In this document: positions 26,484 to 35,627 of the stretch, piece by piece
Layout: every line of letters starts with the position of its first letter
Position numbering within the stretch: the first letter of the stretch is position 1
Origin: Candidatus Poribacteria bacterium
GTDB taxonomy: Bacteria; Poribacteria; WGA-4E; JAJDTR01
Direction: 5' to 3'
Assembly: GCA_022827055.1 (NCBI GenBank)
Contig: JAJDTR010000120.1
Span: 1-43,510, forward strand
Length of the DNA: 43,510 nucleotides
Program-made: the position numbers and the translations under genes
The notes under the pieces: model-generated
What the model saw: only the letters and a program-made list of their open reading frames with translations
What the model was told of the DNA's origin: nothing
Databases searched by the model: none

Positions 26484-27533
26484 TCATGAGACTGACACAA
26501 TCTGTCCCGTCCTGACCGATTCCGCTTCTTTATAACAGAGCGCCAGCGCGTCTCTCGCGCCGACCCCTGACAACGCCGTCGGTTCGGAGCCGCTCTCTAT
26601 TGCATCGACGGCGTACTGAATTTCATCGGTGAAGGCGTCTATGGGACCCGTTTCCCCAAGATCGACCTGCTCAACCTCCCCCGCTTCTGTCAGCAGCGTC
26701 AGCGGCATCGACGTCGCAGGCTGGCCGCCGAGCGTGGCAAACTCATAAAGCAAGGTGGCTTTCTCAAGGAAAATCTCGAAGCCGTGCGAGAATGCGCGTC
26801 CGCTTTGGGACATCCCTCCCGATGAACAGCTAATTGAGTGGTCTTTGTCGTGATAGATGTACTGCGTCGTCAGAGAAGTGGCGAGATCATCGGTTGCCAG
26901 TGTGCCTTGAGAGAACACGGCATCGGGCACCCCGCAGAGCAGTTGGATGAAGTGCGTGTCATGGATGTGTAGGTCAATCCCCGGTCCGCCGCTCCTCTCC
27001 ACTTCCACTAAATCGTGTGCCTCCGACGGCTTGGATGTTACCCGTTTGAAATGTGCCGCATGCAGATGTCCGTAATCGCCGCTCTCGACTACGTTTTTTG
27101 CGTAAGCGAACTCAGCGAAGAAGGGGAGTACGTGCGCCACCATGAAGTGCCGCCCGCTCGCTTTCCCGACCTCGACCATCTCGGTGGCATCATCGAGCCG
27201 AATCGAGATCGGTTTCTCGACGAGCACGTGTTTTCCGGCTTCCAGCGCCGCGATACTAACCTCTCTGTGCAGTTGCACCGGGAGGCAGATGTCAACCATG
27301 TCGATGTCCGGATCGGCGAGGAGATCTTCATTCCGGTTGTATTTTTGAAGATGGGAAAGATCTTCGATACCGCCGCGGGGGCCAAAATTTCCCTGAATGG
27401 AGGTCCAATCGCCCTCAAGTTTTTTCGGATCTCGCGTACAGATCGCGACGACCTCGGCACCCGATACCTTCCTGATACCGTAGTAGTGAATCATTCCCAT
27501 GAAGCCGATGCCGATAATTCCGATTCGTACCAA
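26484..27533 (-). CDS. Gfo/Idh/MocA-family NAD(P)-dependent oxidoreductase
   Basis: This 349-residue protein has the standard two-domain build: an N-terminal Rossmann fold with GIIGIGFMG and, further on, HVLVEKPIS, followed by the alpha/beta substrate domain (GGPGIDLHIHDTHF). It starts with TTG; the AGGAGGGG just ahead supports this. Family members oxidise or reduce sugars, inositols and related compounds; the substrate is not evident. The upstream PhyH gene ends eight bases before it, so the pair is an operon and may act on the same small-molecule substrate. Confidence 0.9.
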   Translation of the reverse strand: MVRIGIIGIGFMGMIHYYGIRKVSGAEVVAICTRDPKKLEGDWTSIQGNFGPRGGIEDLSHLQKYNRNEDLLADPDIDMVDICLPVQLHREVSIAALEAGKHVLVEKPISIRLDDATEMVEVGKASGRHFMVAHVLPFFAEFAYAKNVVESGDYGHLHAAHFKRVTSKPSEAHDLVEVERSGGPGIDLHIHDTHFIQLLCGVPDAVFSQGTLATDDLATSLTTQYIYHDKDHSISCSSGGMSQSGRAFSHGFEIFLEKATLLYEFATLGGQPATSMPLTLLTEAGEVEQVDLGETGPIDAFTDEIQYAVDAIESGSEPTALSGVGARDALALCYKEAESVRTGQIVSVS

Positions 27534-27541
27534 TTCCCCTC

Positions 27542-28378
27542 CTAAGAATTCTCCGCCTGCGCCAAAACTCGTTCAACCATCTCCTCCCATCTACCTTCAA
27601 ACCGCTCGCCAAATTCGGCTTCGCCTCCCGTCACGCGGGGACCCCGCAGCATTGGCCGAGTCGTTATGTCTTCTTTCGACTTTTCTACGCCCCCAAAATC
27701 GTTGTGAAGGAAATGGAGGGCAACGCCTGCCCGATCCGAATCGGAGCGGTTGGTTTTCGTGCAGTGCGCTACGCCGTAGCAAAAGAACACAACGCCGCCT
27801 GCTTTCAATTCGACGGGGACGGCGCGGTCTTCAGGGGGATCGCATCGGATGTGATGATCGCTAAGCGGATCTCGGTAGTGAGGGTAAGATTCTCGGTGAC
27901 TGCCGGGAATCACGTGCAGACATCCGTTTTCAACGTTCGCGTCATGAATCGCAATCCACATCGCGGTGCCGCGCAACGGGTCGGCAATCTTGAAATAGGC
28001 GTTGTCCTGATGCCAGTTAGTACCGGTTCCCACCTTGGGCGGCTTCCAAAACGCTTGATCCAGTACCAGCGTGAAGTCGTCCCCGATAAGTTGCTCCACG
28101 ACGGATAGCACTTTCGGGTTGAATGCGAGCGCCTTGTGCAGATCGCTTCGATTGTTCAACGGAATCACTTGGAGGTTCTGCCGTTTTCCATGATCGTCTC
28201 GTGTTGTTCCATCCTCTTGAACGGCGCAGTTAATTCCCCTTCCGGTTTTCAATTCGACATCGTACATCCGCGTCAACTCAAGCCGAAGCGCGCGTGTCTC
28301 GCGCGGTGTGAAGAATGCTTCAAACCAGATGCACCCGTCGTCTCGGAACTTATGAAGTTGTGCTTTGGACAACTGCAT
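27542..28378 (-). CDS. Phytanoyl-CoA dioxygenase (PhyH) family protein
   Basis: A 2-oxoglutarate and Fe(II)-dependent oxygenase of 278 residues. The metal triad is visible: His123 and Asp125 in NWHQDNAYF, and the distal His205 in YGVAHCT; Arg216 (DSDRAGVA) is placed to bind 2-oxoglutarate. A GCLHVIPGSH segment is characteristic of the family. Bacterial members hydroxylate diverse small molecules, often not acyl-CoAs. The AGGAGG lies about 15 bases ahead of the ATG, somewhat far. It is cotranscribed with the Gfo/Idh gene. Confidence 0.92.
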   Translation of the reverse strand: MQLSKAQLHKFRDDGCIWFEAFFTPRETRALRLELTRMYDVELKTGRGINCAVQEDGTTRDDHGKRQNLQVIPLNNRSDLHKALAFNPKVLSVVEQLIGDDFTLVLDQAFWKPPKVGTGTNWHQDNAYFKIADPLRGTAMWIAIHDANVENGCLHVIPGSHRESYPHYRDPLSDHHIRCDPPEDRAVPVELKAGGVVFFCYGVAHCTKTNRSDSDRAGVALHFLHNDFGGVEKSKEDITTRPMLRGPRVTGGEAEFGERFEGRWEEMVERVLAQAENS

Positions 28379-28405
28379 TTACCGAAGAATTTGCCTCCTT
28401 AGTAG

Positions 28406-28508
28406 GGTGGGCACTGCCCACCATTCCTTGTAAGGTGCGCACCGCGATCAAGCCAATGAATAATGAGCACGGTGAGATCCCCTGCCCACCATTGCGTGCC
28501 AATGGTGG
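28406..28508. repeat. Two hairpins in the gap upstream of the PhyH gene
   Basis: GGTGGGC and GCCCACC (28406-28422) form a seven-base stem with a three-base loop. CCACCATT and AATGGTGG (28486-28508) form an eight-base stem with a seven-base loop. The two share the CCACCATT motif, so they may be parts of one short repeat family. No gene lies in 28379-28554. Confidence 0.5.
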
Positions 28509-28554
28509 TGTATGCTCTTTCAACATTCTCTAAAAGAGTGGTTTTCAGATTGCC

Positions 28555-29967
28555 CTACGCATCCGGCCTCAACGCACCCGGCGCAATGATAGAATCAACC
28601 ATGCCGTGCAAAATCTTCTTGTCCGCGGGACACACTACCGCCTGAATCCCCCCAAGCCGAACTTTGTCTCCCGTCACGTAGTAGTAGGGGCGGAGGAGAG
28701 GTCTTCCAGTCATCTCCAGCACTTCGTTTTGATCGAAATCGTAGTAACTCATTCGGACACGCTTGGCTTTGTGAAATTTTTGGAGAACATACGGAGTCCG
28801 GTCAAAACTGATCAATGCATTTTCCACGGCATCCGTCCAATCTTCTGTGGAAAGGTCATGTCCGATTGCCACGCCTCGGCTCCCCCACGCCAGTTCCGAA
28901 AAGCCCGATGGCTTCAGAACCAACTCGCGCTCGCGTTGAGTGCCGGAAATAATCTGACGCCAATCCGTGACGGGCAGATCGCCAATCTCAAGTCCCGGTA
29001 TTACGGCATGCGGTGGAAGCGGCCGAGAATCCAGCAACCATGTCTGGGGAATAACCTCGCGCAAGAAGGGATAGGTCTTTTTGCCAAGTTCTCTGCGCCA
29101 GAAAGCTTCCAGCATGGGGTGGCAAAACAGAGCAAACAGCGATTTTTCCTCAAGATAGGATTTCGGAGGAGGTGTCATCACAATCGTGCGCTTCTTTGCG
29201 GCGTATAGCATTAGTTCAACCTTTGGTATGTTCGGCAGGTCAAACAGTTCAAAGAAGCGGTAGAGAACGTCGATATGAACACTCCCATGGGGGGATTCTA
29301 GAAACAATCTTTCTTCTGTAAAGGTGATCTCGTGGGGTTTGACGGTATATGCGTCTATGCAAGCCTCGCGCAAGATTGACGTGAACCATTCCATTTCGGA
29401 CCGGTAATCTCCGGCTTCGTCCGAAACAACAATCGCCAACGTAGGGCACTCACGCTTTGCGGTAAACCTAATCATGTCCGCAAAGCCGAGCATCATTCCA
29501 TTACCCCCACCCGTGACATTGTAGTCCAATTCTCCGTATTGAATCGCCAGATTTGCCGTGAATCCGATCCCGCCCGGGACAGAATCCAACTCGGTGATGA
29601 CCATTCCGTCGTTTGCAGGTATAATGTCCGGGCGGATAACCTGGGGGAGATGGCTCTTAAAACGGTTCATTCGCCCCTGTTGAATGACAGTTTCCGGCTT
29701 TCCTTGGTCGAGGTAAGCTGCAATCCACGAGGGCTGAATGCCGCGGGCGCTTTGTGAATAAAGCAGATTGCATGTTTGATAAAACCGTAATAGATGGCTT
29801 CCAAGCGCTTCAAACCACTCCAACTCAGAATGAGAGATCCAGAACGGCTCCGGAGAAATTCGCCAGGCGGTTTTGTTATCGGGGTGAGTATCTCTTCTTT
29901 CGCCGGTGAACAGCCCGTCCTCTGGCATCTGGCTGTTAATAAACAGGCATTTTTCTTTACTATTCAA
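28555..29967 (-). CDS. Hypothetical protein with circularly permuted ATP-grasp-like features
   Basis: The 470-residue product starts at a TTG with AGGAG seven bases ahead. A mid-N-terminal RPDIIPANDGMVITELDSVPGG segment resembles the RPD...dG...E(L/I)NS.PGG pattern of circularly permuted ATP-grasp proteins. The C-terminal part has LVLKPSGF, SRGVAIG, YVLQKFHKA and LRPYYYVTG, which fit the ATP-binding half. Such enzymes ligate carboxylates to amines, for example in peptide or glutathionylspermidine chemistry. The substrate is unknown and no neighbouring gene points to it. The assignment is by pattern, not by a search. Confidence 0.6.
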   Translation of the reverse strand: MNSKEKCLFINSQMPEDGLFTGERRDTHPDNKTAWRISPEPFWISHSELEWFEALGSHLLRFYQTCNLLYSQSARGIQPSWIAAYLDQGKPETVIQQGRMNRFKSHLPQVIRPDIIPANDGMVITELDSVPGGIGFTANLAIQYGELDYNVTGGGNGMMLGFADMIRFTAKRECPTLAIVVSDEAGDYRSEMEWFTSILREACIDAYTVKPHEITFTEERLFLESPHGSVHIDVLYRFFELFDLPNIPKVELMLYAAKKRTIVMTPPPKSYLEEKSLFALFCHPMLEAFWRRELGKKTYPFLREVIPQTWLLDSRPLPPHAVIPGLEIGDLPVTDWRQIISGTQRERELVLKPSGFSELAWGSRGVAIGHDLSTEDWTDAVENALISFDRTPYVLQKFHKAKRVRMSYYDFDQNEVLEMTGRPLLRPYYYVTGDKVRLGGIQAVVCPADKKILHGMVDSIIAPGALRPDA

Positions 29968-30470
29968 ACCGAGGCTCCTATAGAAAACCGGTAGACGGGG
30001 TTAACACAGAGAAGGAATTGCGTGAGGATTGTAGAACCCGCCAGATTGTATCGGAAACCAACCGTCGAGATTCAAAAACCACAATCTGATTTTGTCCACA
30101 GCGGTCGTATCACTATATCACTCGGCAATGGCGGTGTCAACTCTATTTCCCCGCCAAGCTGCAATCGCGGGTAATCATCAAATATGAAAAATGTGTTAGA
30201 GATTACCCATGCGAAACTCTCTCATTGGATGTTAGAATATAGCTTCGATGGCGATAAATCGGTTTGCACTACTAGATTGACACGCCAATCCATCAATTTC
30301 CAAGACTGACACGTATCAATGTTGAAATCATTCGGTTTGGCAACATGCCGACGCGGAATGGAATTCCTGCTGCGGGATGAATCGTGGCTGCGTTGACATT
30401 CGTTAATCCTAATACCAAGAAGCAGACTGTCGACTCGATGCACTTACACAGGCTAAAGGAGAGAGAATAG
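29968..30470. other. Divergent intergenic region before tatA
   Basis: No gene is seen over 503 bases. GGGTAATC (30169-30176) and its inverse complement GATTACCC (30201-30208) enclose 24 bases and could form a hairpin or operator. TTGACA hexamers occur at about 30275 and 30396, but neither has a convincing -10 box at the right distance. Confidence 0.4.
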
Positions 30471-30659
30471 ATGGGACTCGGACTGCCTGAAATCCTGATT
30501 GTACTTTTGATTGTTGTTCTACTGTTCGGAGCGAAACGGATTCCCGGACTTGCGCGCGGGATCGGAAAAAGTGTGACATCATTCAAAGCCGGGATGCGTG
30601 AGGAACCGGAAGAAGAGGAAGTCAACAAAGAATCCGAATCCGGAAAGAAAACGTCGTAA
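30471..30659 (+). CDS. tatA: Twin-arginine translocase subunit TatA/TatE
   Basis: A 62-residue Tat pore-forming subunit. Residues 3-20 form the short transmembrane helix (GLPEILIVLLIVVLLFG), followed by the hinge FGAKRIPGLARGIGK, an amphipathic helix, and an acidic then polar tail. It would help export folded proteins such as MsrP encoded at 11451-12413. AGGAGAG ahead of the ATG is clear. tatB and tatC are not nearby. Confidence 0.94.
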   Translation: MGLGLPEILIVLLIVVLLFGAKRIPGLARGIGKSVTSFKAGMREEPEEEEVNKESESGKKTS

Positions 30660-30695
30660 TGACCAATAGCGCTGTCAATTCACAGAGGTAAAATC

Positions 30696-31013
30696 ATGAA
30701 GGAGAAACTACCCGATTTTCTCGAAGGAGTCATTAAACAATATCCGGAAGTATGGAAGGCGTATCAGGATTTTGGCGAAGCCTGTAGCAACGCTGGTCCA
30801 TTGGACGAAAAGACCGTGCGGCTCGTTAAACTTGCGCTTGCCGTTGGCGCGAAGTCGGAGGGGGCGGTACATTCGCATACTCGCCGTGCCTTGAGACAGG
30901 GAATAAGCCCGGAGGAATTGCGGCAAGTCGCGCTGCTTGCCGTGACGTCTATCGGTTGGTCTCCTAGTATGGCGTCGCTCTCTTGGATTCAGGATGTGGT
31001 TGATCAGAGTTGA
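30696..31013 (+). CDS. Carboxymuconolactone decarboxylase-family protein
   Basis: A 105-residue all-helical AhpD/CMD-like domain. The core EGAVHSHTRRALRQGISPEEL carries the conserved His-x-x-x-Arg pattern but not the Cys-x-x-Cys pair of AhpD peroxidases, so a redox role is unlikely by that mechanism. Function is unknown. It stands between tatA and tmk in the same direction with short gaps and an AGAGG ahead of its start. Confidence 0.87.
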   Translation: MKEKLPDFLEGVIKQYPEVWKAYQDFGEACSNAGPLDEKTVRLVKLALAVGAKSEGAVHSHTRRALRQGISPEELRQVALLAVTSIGWSPSMASLSWIQDVVDQS

Positions 31014-31054
31014 TGGCTGAATCCCAATTATCATTGCTTCTGTGAAAGGGAATC

Positions 31055-31687
31055 GTGGCGCAGCGAGGATTGTTTATTACATTCGAAGGCGTGGAGGGAG
31101 CCGGTAAATCTACACAGATCCGGCGTCTAGCCGCGAGCCTCGAAGAAGAAGGGGTTTCGGTGTTGGTGACACGTGAGCCCGGCGGCACCCAGATCTCCGA
31201 ACGCATTCGCGAGTTGTTGTTGGAACGGAGACATCACAAGATGGTAAGTACCACAGAACTGCTGTTGTACGCAGCCGCACGATCACAGCATGTTGTGGAA
31301 AGTATAGTTCCCGCCCTTGAGGAAGGACAGACCGTTATCTCGGATCGATTTGGCGACGCGACGACGGCTTACCAAGGGCATGGACGCGGACTGGACCTTG
31401 AACTCATAAATCGACTAAACCGCGTTGCCACGGGCGGGTTAGTGCCGGATTTAACGATTGTCTTGGATGTGCCAGTCAAAGTCGGTTTGGGGCGTGCGCG
31501 TCGCAGACGGCGTAGGATGGATCGTTTGGAAATCGAGAATCTTGAGTTTCATCAACGCGTTCGAGAGGGTTACCTTGCCATTGCCAAAGAGGAACCTCAG
31601 CGTGTCGTCGTGATAAACTCTCGTCGAAATCCCAAACGGGTGCATAACGAAATTCGGGAACTCGTTAAACGACACGTCACGGCTTAA
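31055..31687 (+). CDS. tmk: Thymidylate kinase
   Basis: This enzyme converts dTMP to dTDP for DNA synthesis. The 210-residue protein begins at a GTG with AGGG six bases ahead. The P-loop is FEGVEGAGKST (10-20), the REPGGT motif that contacts dTMP is at 40-45, DRF is at 97-99, and the lid has a very arginine-rich run (RARRRRRRMDRLE). It lies directly ahead of holB and metG, a common bacterial cluster. Confidence 0.95.
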   Translation: MAQRGLFITFEGVEGAGKSTQIRRLAASLEEEGVSVLVTREPGGTQISERIRELLLERRHHKMVSTTELLLYAAARSQHVVESIVPALEEGQTVISDRFGDATTAYQGHGRGLDLELINRLNRVATGGLVPDLTIVLDVPVKVGLGRARRRRRRMDRLEIENLEFHQRVREGYLAIAKEEPQRVVVINSRRNPKRVHNEIRELVKRHVTA

Positions 31688-31710
31688 AGATTTCCAACCT
31701 TGCATAAACC

Positions 31711-32685
31711 ATGGAAAAACAAATCGTAGGCCACGAACAGATAATCACTCAACTTCGCCATGCCATCCAATCGAGCCGTATTGCCGGGGCGTACTTATTT
31801 GTCGGTCCGGCTGGCGTGGGAAAAGAAACGGTTGCGATTCATTTCGCGAAATCAATCAATTGCCTCGAATTGGGTGAGAATCCCTGCGGTGCCTGCATCT
31901 CGTGCCGTAAGACCGATGCCGGCAATCACCCGGATTTACAAATCGTCGGACCGTCGGGGGCGTGGATAAGAATCGATCAGATTCGCGAGTTGCAAAAACG
32001 CATCGTCTTCCGTCCATTTGAAGGGGTGCGGAAAATCGCTATTCTGCGCGAGGCGGAACGTATGAACTTGGAGGCCGCGAATTGTCTTCTTAAAACGCTC
32101 GAAGAGCCGCCTGCCGAATCGGTGTTGATACTGCTGACCGCCAACCTTGATGCGCTGCTCCCGACCATCCGGTCGCGATGCCAGATTATCAAGTTTAATC
32201 CGTTGCCGCCCAATGAATTGGCACGTTATCTGAATGAACAGTTCCGGCTTGGAGAGCGCGAGGCGTTATCCGTTGCCACGCTTGCCGGTGGCGCGGTTGG
32301 CAAGGCTTTGGCTAATCTTAACTCCCGGGATGCGGAAGAATCCGAGACTGGTCAGCCCGCCGATGAAGGGATTCCTGAAATCCTTACAACGACGGACAGG
32401 CTCGCCGTCTTTCGGATTGCTGAACATTACGGCGGCGATCCGGACCGGTTGGATGTTCTGGCTGAATGGTATCGGGATCTGCTGCTTTTACATCAAGATG
32501 TATCTCCCGATTTACTGGTTCACACCTACCACGTGGAGGCGCTCAGACAGCTTGTTCCGCGTTATTCGAGGCTCCGTCTTCAGGCGGCAATCAAGACTAT
32601 TTTCGAGACAAAAAATGCACTTAGCCGCAACATCAATGCGACGCTGGTATTGGAAGTGATGACTCTTAAGCTGATGAGTGATTGA
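31711..32685 (+). CDS. holB: DNA polymerase III delta' subunit
   Basis: Part of the clamp-loader that places the sliding clamp on DNA. In 324 residues it shows an AAA+ P-loop (GPAGVGKET, 32-40), the zinc module NPCGACISCRK (Cys59, 62, 65), TLEEPP, and sensor 1 TIRSRCQ. A C-terminal helical collar follows. Retention of a P-loop Lys (GVGKE) is seen in several non-proteobacterial delta' proteins. It lies 23 bases after tmk and 24 before metG. Confidence 0.93.
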   Translation: MEKQIVGHEQIITQLRHAIQSSRIAGAYLFVGPAGVGKETVAIHFAKSINCLELGENPCGACISCRKTDAGNHPDLQIVGPSGAWIRIDQIRELQKRIVFRPFEGVRKIAILREAERMNLEAANCLLKTLEEPPAESVLILLTANLDALLPTIRSRCQIIKFNPLPPNELARYLNEQFRLGEREALSVATLAGGAVGKALANLNSRDAEESETGQPADEGIPEILTTTDRLAVFRIAEHYGGDPDRLDVLAEWYRDLLLLHQDVSPDLLVHTYHVEALRQLVPRYSRLRLQAAIKTIFETKNALSRNINATLVLEVMTLKLMSD

Positions 32686-32709
32686 ACCGAAGGAGAAGAG
32701 CGCTAAACC

Positions 32710-34620
32710 ATGGGCATATTCTACATTACGACACCGATTTACTATGTCAACGCGGAACCGCATGCCGGACATGCGTATACGACGATTGCCGCTGATGTGT
32801 TGGCACGATACCACCGTCTCAAAGGGGACGAAGTGTTCTTCCTAACCGGCGTGGATGAGCATGGGGAAAATATCCAAAAAGTTGCCAATCAGAACGAAAT
32901 CTCCCCACAAGCGTACTGCGATCAGATTGCTCCGACATTCACGACGCTATGGGAGAGATTAAATATCTCCTACGACATCTTCCTGCGCACAACGAGCGAG
33001 TTGCACAAAAACGGTGTAAAAAAGTTTCTTAACACGCTCTACGAAACGGGGGACATATACAAGGGCAAGTATGAAGGATACTACTGTCGTCCGTGTGAGC
33101 GTTTTTTCACCGAGAAGGAACAGGGAGAGGACAAGATCTGTCCAATCCACAAATTACGTCTCGAATGGGTAGAGGAAGACAACTATTTTTTTGCGCTATC
33201 AAAATATCAGAATCCGTTAATTAAACACATTCACGAAAATCCGGGATTCATCCAACCCGAAGCCCGTTGTAACGAGATACTAAGTGTGTTGGAGTCGGGG
33301 TTGGAGGATGTGAGCATCTCGCGAGCGTCAGTTTCATGGGGCATTCCGTTGCCATTCGACACCGAGCATATTTCTTATGTGTGGATTGAGGCATTGAGCA
33401 ACTACGTTACCGCACTGGGTTATACCGGCAACGATGATCGCTTTCAAACATTCTGGCCCGCCAATGTCCACCTGATGGCAAAAGACATCGTGCGCTTTCA
33501 TGCCATCATCTGGCCTGCTATGCTCATGGCGGTCAATTTGCCGCTCCCGAAACACGTTGTTGCTCATGGGTGGTTAACCAAAGATGGTGAAGCCTTGAGC
33601 AAAACGCGTGGAATCTTCATCGATATGGACGCCGACATAGCGACGTACGGTTTGGACGCATTCCGATACTACCTACTCCGTGAATTCAGTTTTGGAAACG
33701 ATGGAGACTACCGACCTAACCGTCTCCATTCACGTTACAATGCCGACCTCGGAAATGACTTGGGAAATCTGTTAAATCGAACGCTCGGCCTTGTGTCCAA
33801 GAATTTTGACGGGATTCCCGAACCGACGACACCGGAGAACCTGGACGATGAAGTCATACAGATGGCTACAGAGACGGTTTCCAAGGTCGATTCACTGATG
33901 AACCAACTGGCTTTCGATATGGTGCTGGAAGCGATATGGGAGTTTGTGCGGCGAGTGAATCGCTACATTCATCAAACGCAGGTCTGGACGCTTGCAAAAT
34001 CCGAAGAATCAAAAGGACGCATGGGGACCATACTTTACAATAGTATGGAAGCTTTACGAGTAATCGCGGTGTTGATTTCGCCGTTCATGCCTTCCACGGC
34101 GAGCCGCATCTGTCGCCAAATCGGACTTAACGATTCCTCCGAAGAACAGAATTTGAATACGATCAGGTCGTGGGGTGGCTTACAAGCGGGAGTCGAGATT
34201 GGTAAGCCTGAGCCGATTTTTCCGCGGTTGGAGATGAAAGAACGCCAAACACCGGGAAAGGCATCCTCTGTCCAACCTCAAGAAGTCGAGGAAACTCATC
34301 TAATCTCAATAGACGACTTTCAGAATCTAGATCTGCGCGTTGCCACAATTATTGAAGCCGAGAAAGTCCCGCGGGCGGACAAACTTCTGAAATTGAAAGC
34401 CGACCTTGGCGATGAGAAACGCCAAGTGATAGCAGGGATCGCCGAGCATTACACGCCAGATGAACTGATTGGAAAACAGGTTATCTTGGTGGCGAACTTG
34501 CAACCTGCCAAGATTCGCGGTATTGAGTCCCAGGGAATGGTATTGGCTGCTGCCGGAGAAAAAGATCTTGTGCTAGGTACGCTCGAGAAGCCGGTAGCTC
34601 CCGGCACCAAAGTTCGGTGA
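32710..34620 (+). CDS. metG: Methionyl-tRNA synthetase with C-terminal tRNA-binding domain
   Basis: This 636-residue enzyme attaches methionine to tRNA. The HIGH-type motif is HAGH (18-21), and one zinc knuckle is formed by Cys126, Cys129, Cys144 and His147. The KMSKS loop is degenerate: ALSKT at 295-299, with the first Lys replaced. At the C-terminus (about 535-636) there is an EMAP/Trbp111-type OB-fold (DLRVATIIEAEKVPRADKLLKL), which dimerises and binds tRNA. It closes the tmk-holB-metG run. Confidence 0.95.
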   Translation: MGIFYITTPIYYVNAEPHAGHAYTTIAADVLARYHRLKGDEVFFLTGVDEHGENIQKVANQNEISPQAYCDQIAPTFTTLWERLNISYDIFLRTTSELHKNGVKKFLNTLYETGDIYKGKYEGYYCRPCERFFTEKEQGEDKICPIHKLRLEWVEEDNYFFALSKYQNPLIKHIHENPGFIQPEARCNEILSVLESGLEDVSISRASVSWGIPLPFDTEHISYVWIEALSNYVTALGYTGNDDRFQTFWPANVHLMAKDIVRFHAIIWPAMLMAVNLPLPKHVVAHGWLTKDGEALSKTRGIFIDMDADIATYGLDAFRYYLLREFSFGNDGDYRPNRLHSRYNADLGNDLGNLLNRTLGLVSKNFDGIPEPTTPENLDDEVIQMATETVSKVDSLMNQLAFDMVLEAIWEFVRRVNRYIHQTQVWTLAKSEESKGRMGTILYNSMEALRVIAVLISPFMPSTASRICRQIGLNDSSEEQNLNTIRSWGGLQAGVEIGKPEPIFPRLEMKERQTPGKASSVQPQEVEETHLISIDDFQNLDLRVATIIEAEKVPRADKLLKLKADLGDEKRQVIAGIAEHYTPDELIGKQVILVANLQPAKIRGIESQGMVLAAAGEKDLVLGTLEKPVAPGTKVR

Positions 34621-34928
34621 TGCCGATTTCTGCTAAAATTCACAAGATCCGGTCGAGATTGGTAGATGCTCTGCAACCTAAAGCCAGTGGCAATCCATAC
34701 CTTCGGATTTAGGATGCGCCAATTGCACTACCCAATTCCTTCCCACACGAATCAGGCTCATCACCGCTACTCTCGTCATTCATCCGGCTGATTCTCTCCG
34801 GGCGCTTTCGTGCGCGTGGGATCGGCATCCTCTGTTTCCCCACCGCTGAGCAATTGATGTTGGCTTGTGTTTTTCCCCACCTTGTGATATAATGCCCTTA
34901 AACTAAACGCTAATGAGGTGTTAACAAA
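34621..34928. other. Intergenic region upstream of the ThuA-like gene
   Basis: No gene is seen over 308 bases. The left part (about 34650-34720) has an ATTGGTAGATGC stretch like a tRNA-Leu D-arm, but no tRNA fold follows. The right end holds the extended -10 promoter listed separately. Confidence 0.4.
34865..34893 (+). promoter_or_regulatory. Extended -10 promoter for the ThuA-like gene
   Basis: A perfect TATAAT (34888-34893) is preceded by TG one base upstream (extended -10), with TTGTGT (34865-34870) 17 bases earlier. The ATG is 35 bases downstream of the -10 box, with GAGGTG as ribosome-binding site. Confidence 0.6.
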
Positions 34929-35564
34929 ATGGAGAAGGTAAACACACTCGTGTTTTGTGGCGGCGAGATTCATGACTGGAAGGGCTGCGGCGATGAAATT
35001 GTCAGATTTCTGTCCGAGTGCGAAGAGTTTCAGATCACAAGAGTCGATGAGAATCTCGACGCATTAATCTCTCCGAATCTTGACGCGTATGATCTGATTG
35101 TATTTTACTATACTGTAGGCGAGATCACGGACGCGCAAAAAAACGGATTACTAAACCATATTGCCTCGGGAAAGGGCTACGTCGGTATCCACTCGGCAGC
35201 CGACTCGTTTCGCGGGTGTCCGGAATATCGCGCAATGGTCGGCGGGCATTTTGTTACGCACCCGCGTTACCGCGACTATCAAGTGAACGTCGTTGACGAG
35301 GCACATCCAATTACCGACGGAATTGTGGAATTCATGGTGACGGATGAACAGTATATCTTAGACTACGATCCACGCGTGAATGTCTTGGCGTCTGCTCTAT
35401 GGCAGGGACGCGCCATGCCGGTCGTTTGGACAAAAAATTGGGGCGAAGGACGTGTCTTCTATCTCGCGCTCGGCCATGACGCACCCGCGTGCCGCCATGA
35501 AATGTTCGGCAAACTTCTACAGCGCGGTTCCCTGTGGGCGAGTAGCCCTAACGATAGAGCATAA
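34929..35564 (+). CDS. ThuA-like (class I amidotransferase-fold) domain protein
   Basis: The 211-residue protein has a ThuA/trehalose-utilisation-like fold: VLVFCGGEIHDW-type N-terminus, YDLIVFYY, KGYVGIHSAAD with GCPEYRAMVGGHF, and NWGEGRVFYLALGHD at the end. Members relate to glutamine amidotransferases but usually lack the catalytic Cys; the biochemical role is uncertain and often tied to sugar metabolism. It is monocistronic under an extended -10 promoter and is followed by recX. Confidence 0.88.
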   Translation: MEKVNTLVFCGGEIHDWKGCGDEIVRFLSECEEFQITRVDENLDALISPNLDAYDLIVFYYTVGEITDAQKNGLLNHIASGKGYVGIHSAADSFRGCPEYRAMVGGHFVTHPRYRDYQVNVVDEAHPITDGIVEFMVTDEQYILDYDPRVNVLASALWQGRAMPVVWTKNWGEGRVFYLALGHDAPACRHEMFGKLLQRGSLWASSPNDRA

Positions 35565-35627
35565 TTACAATATCGACACGTTGTCTGGACGTTAGTTGAT
35601 CCGCAATCTCCTTGTTATGCTTCCAAG

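Noticed and set aside
26315..26500. 61-residue open frame on the minus strand between Gfo/Idh and methyltransferase genes
   Set aside because: It overlaps the 3' end of the Gfo/Idh gene, has no ribosome-binding site and its product has no recognisable pattern.
27015..27545. 176-residue open frame antisense to the Gfo/Idh gene
   Set aside because: It mirrors a clear oxidoreductase frame and shows no independent start signal or family pattern.
34645..34730. Possible tRNA-Leu (ATTGGTAGATGC like a D-arm)
   Set aside because: No acceptor stem, anticodon arm or T-arm with a GTTCGA-type loop can be formed around it.
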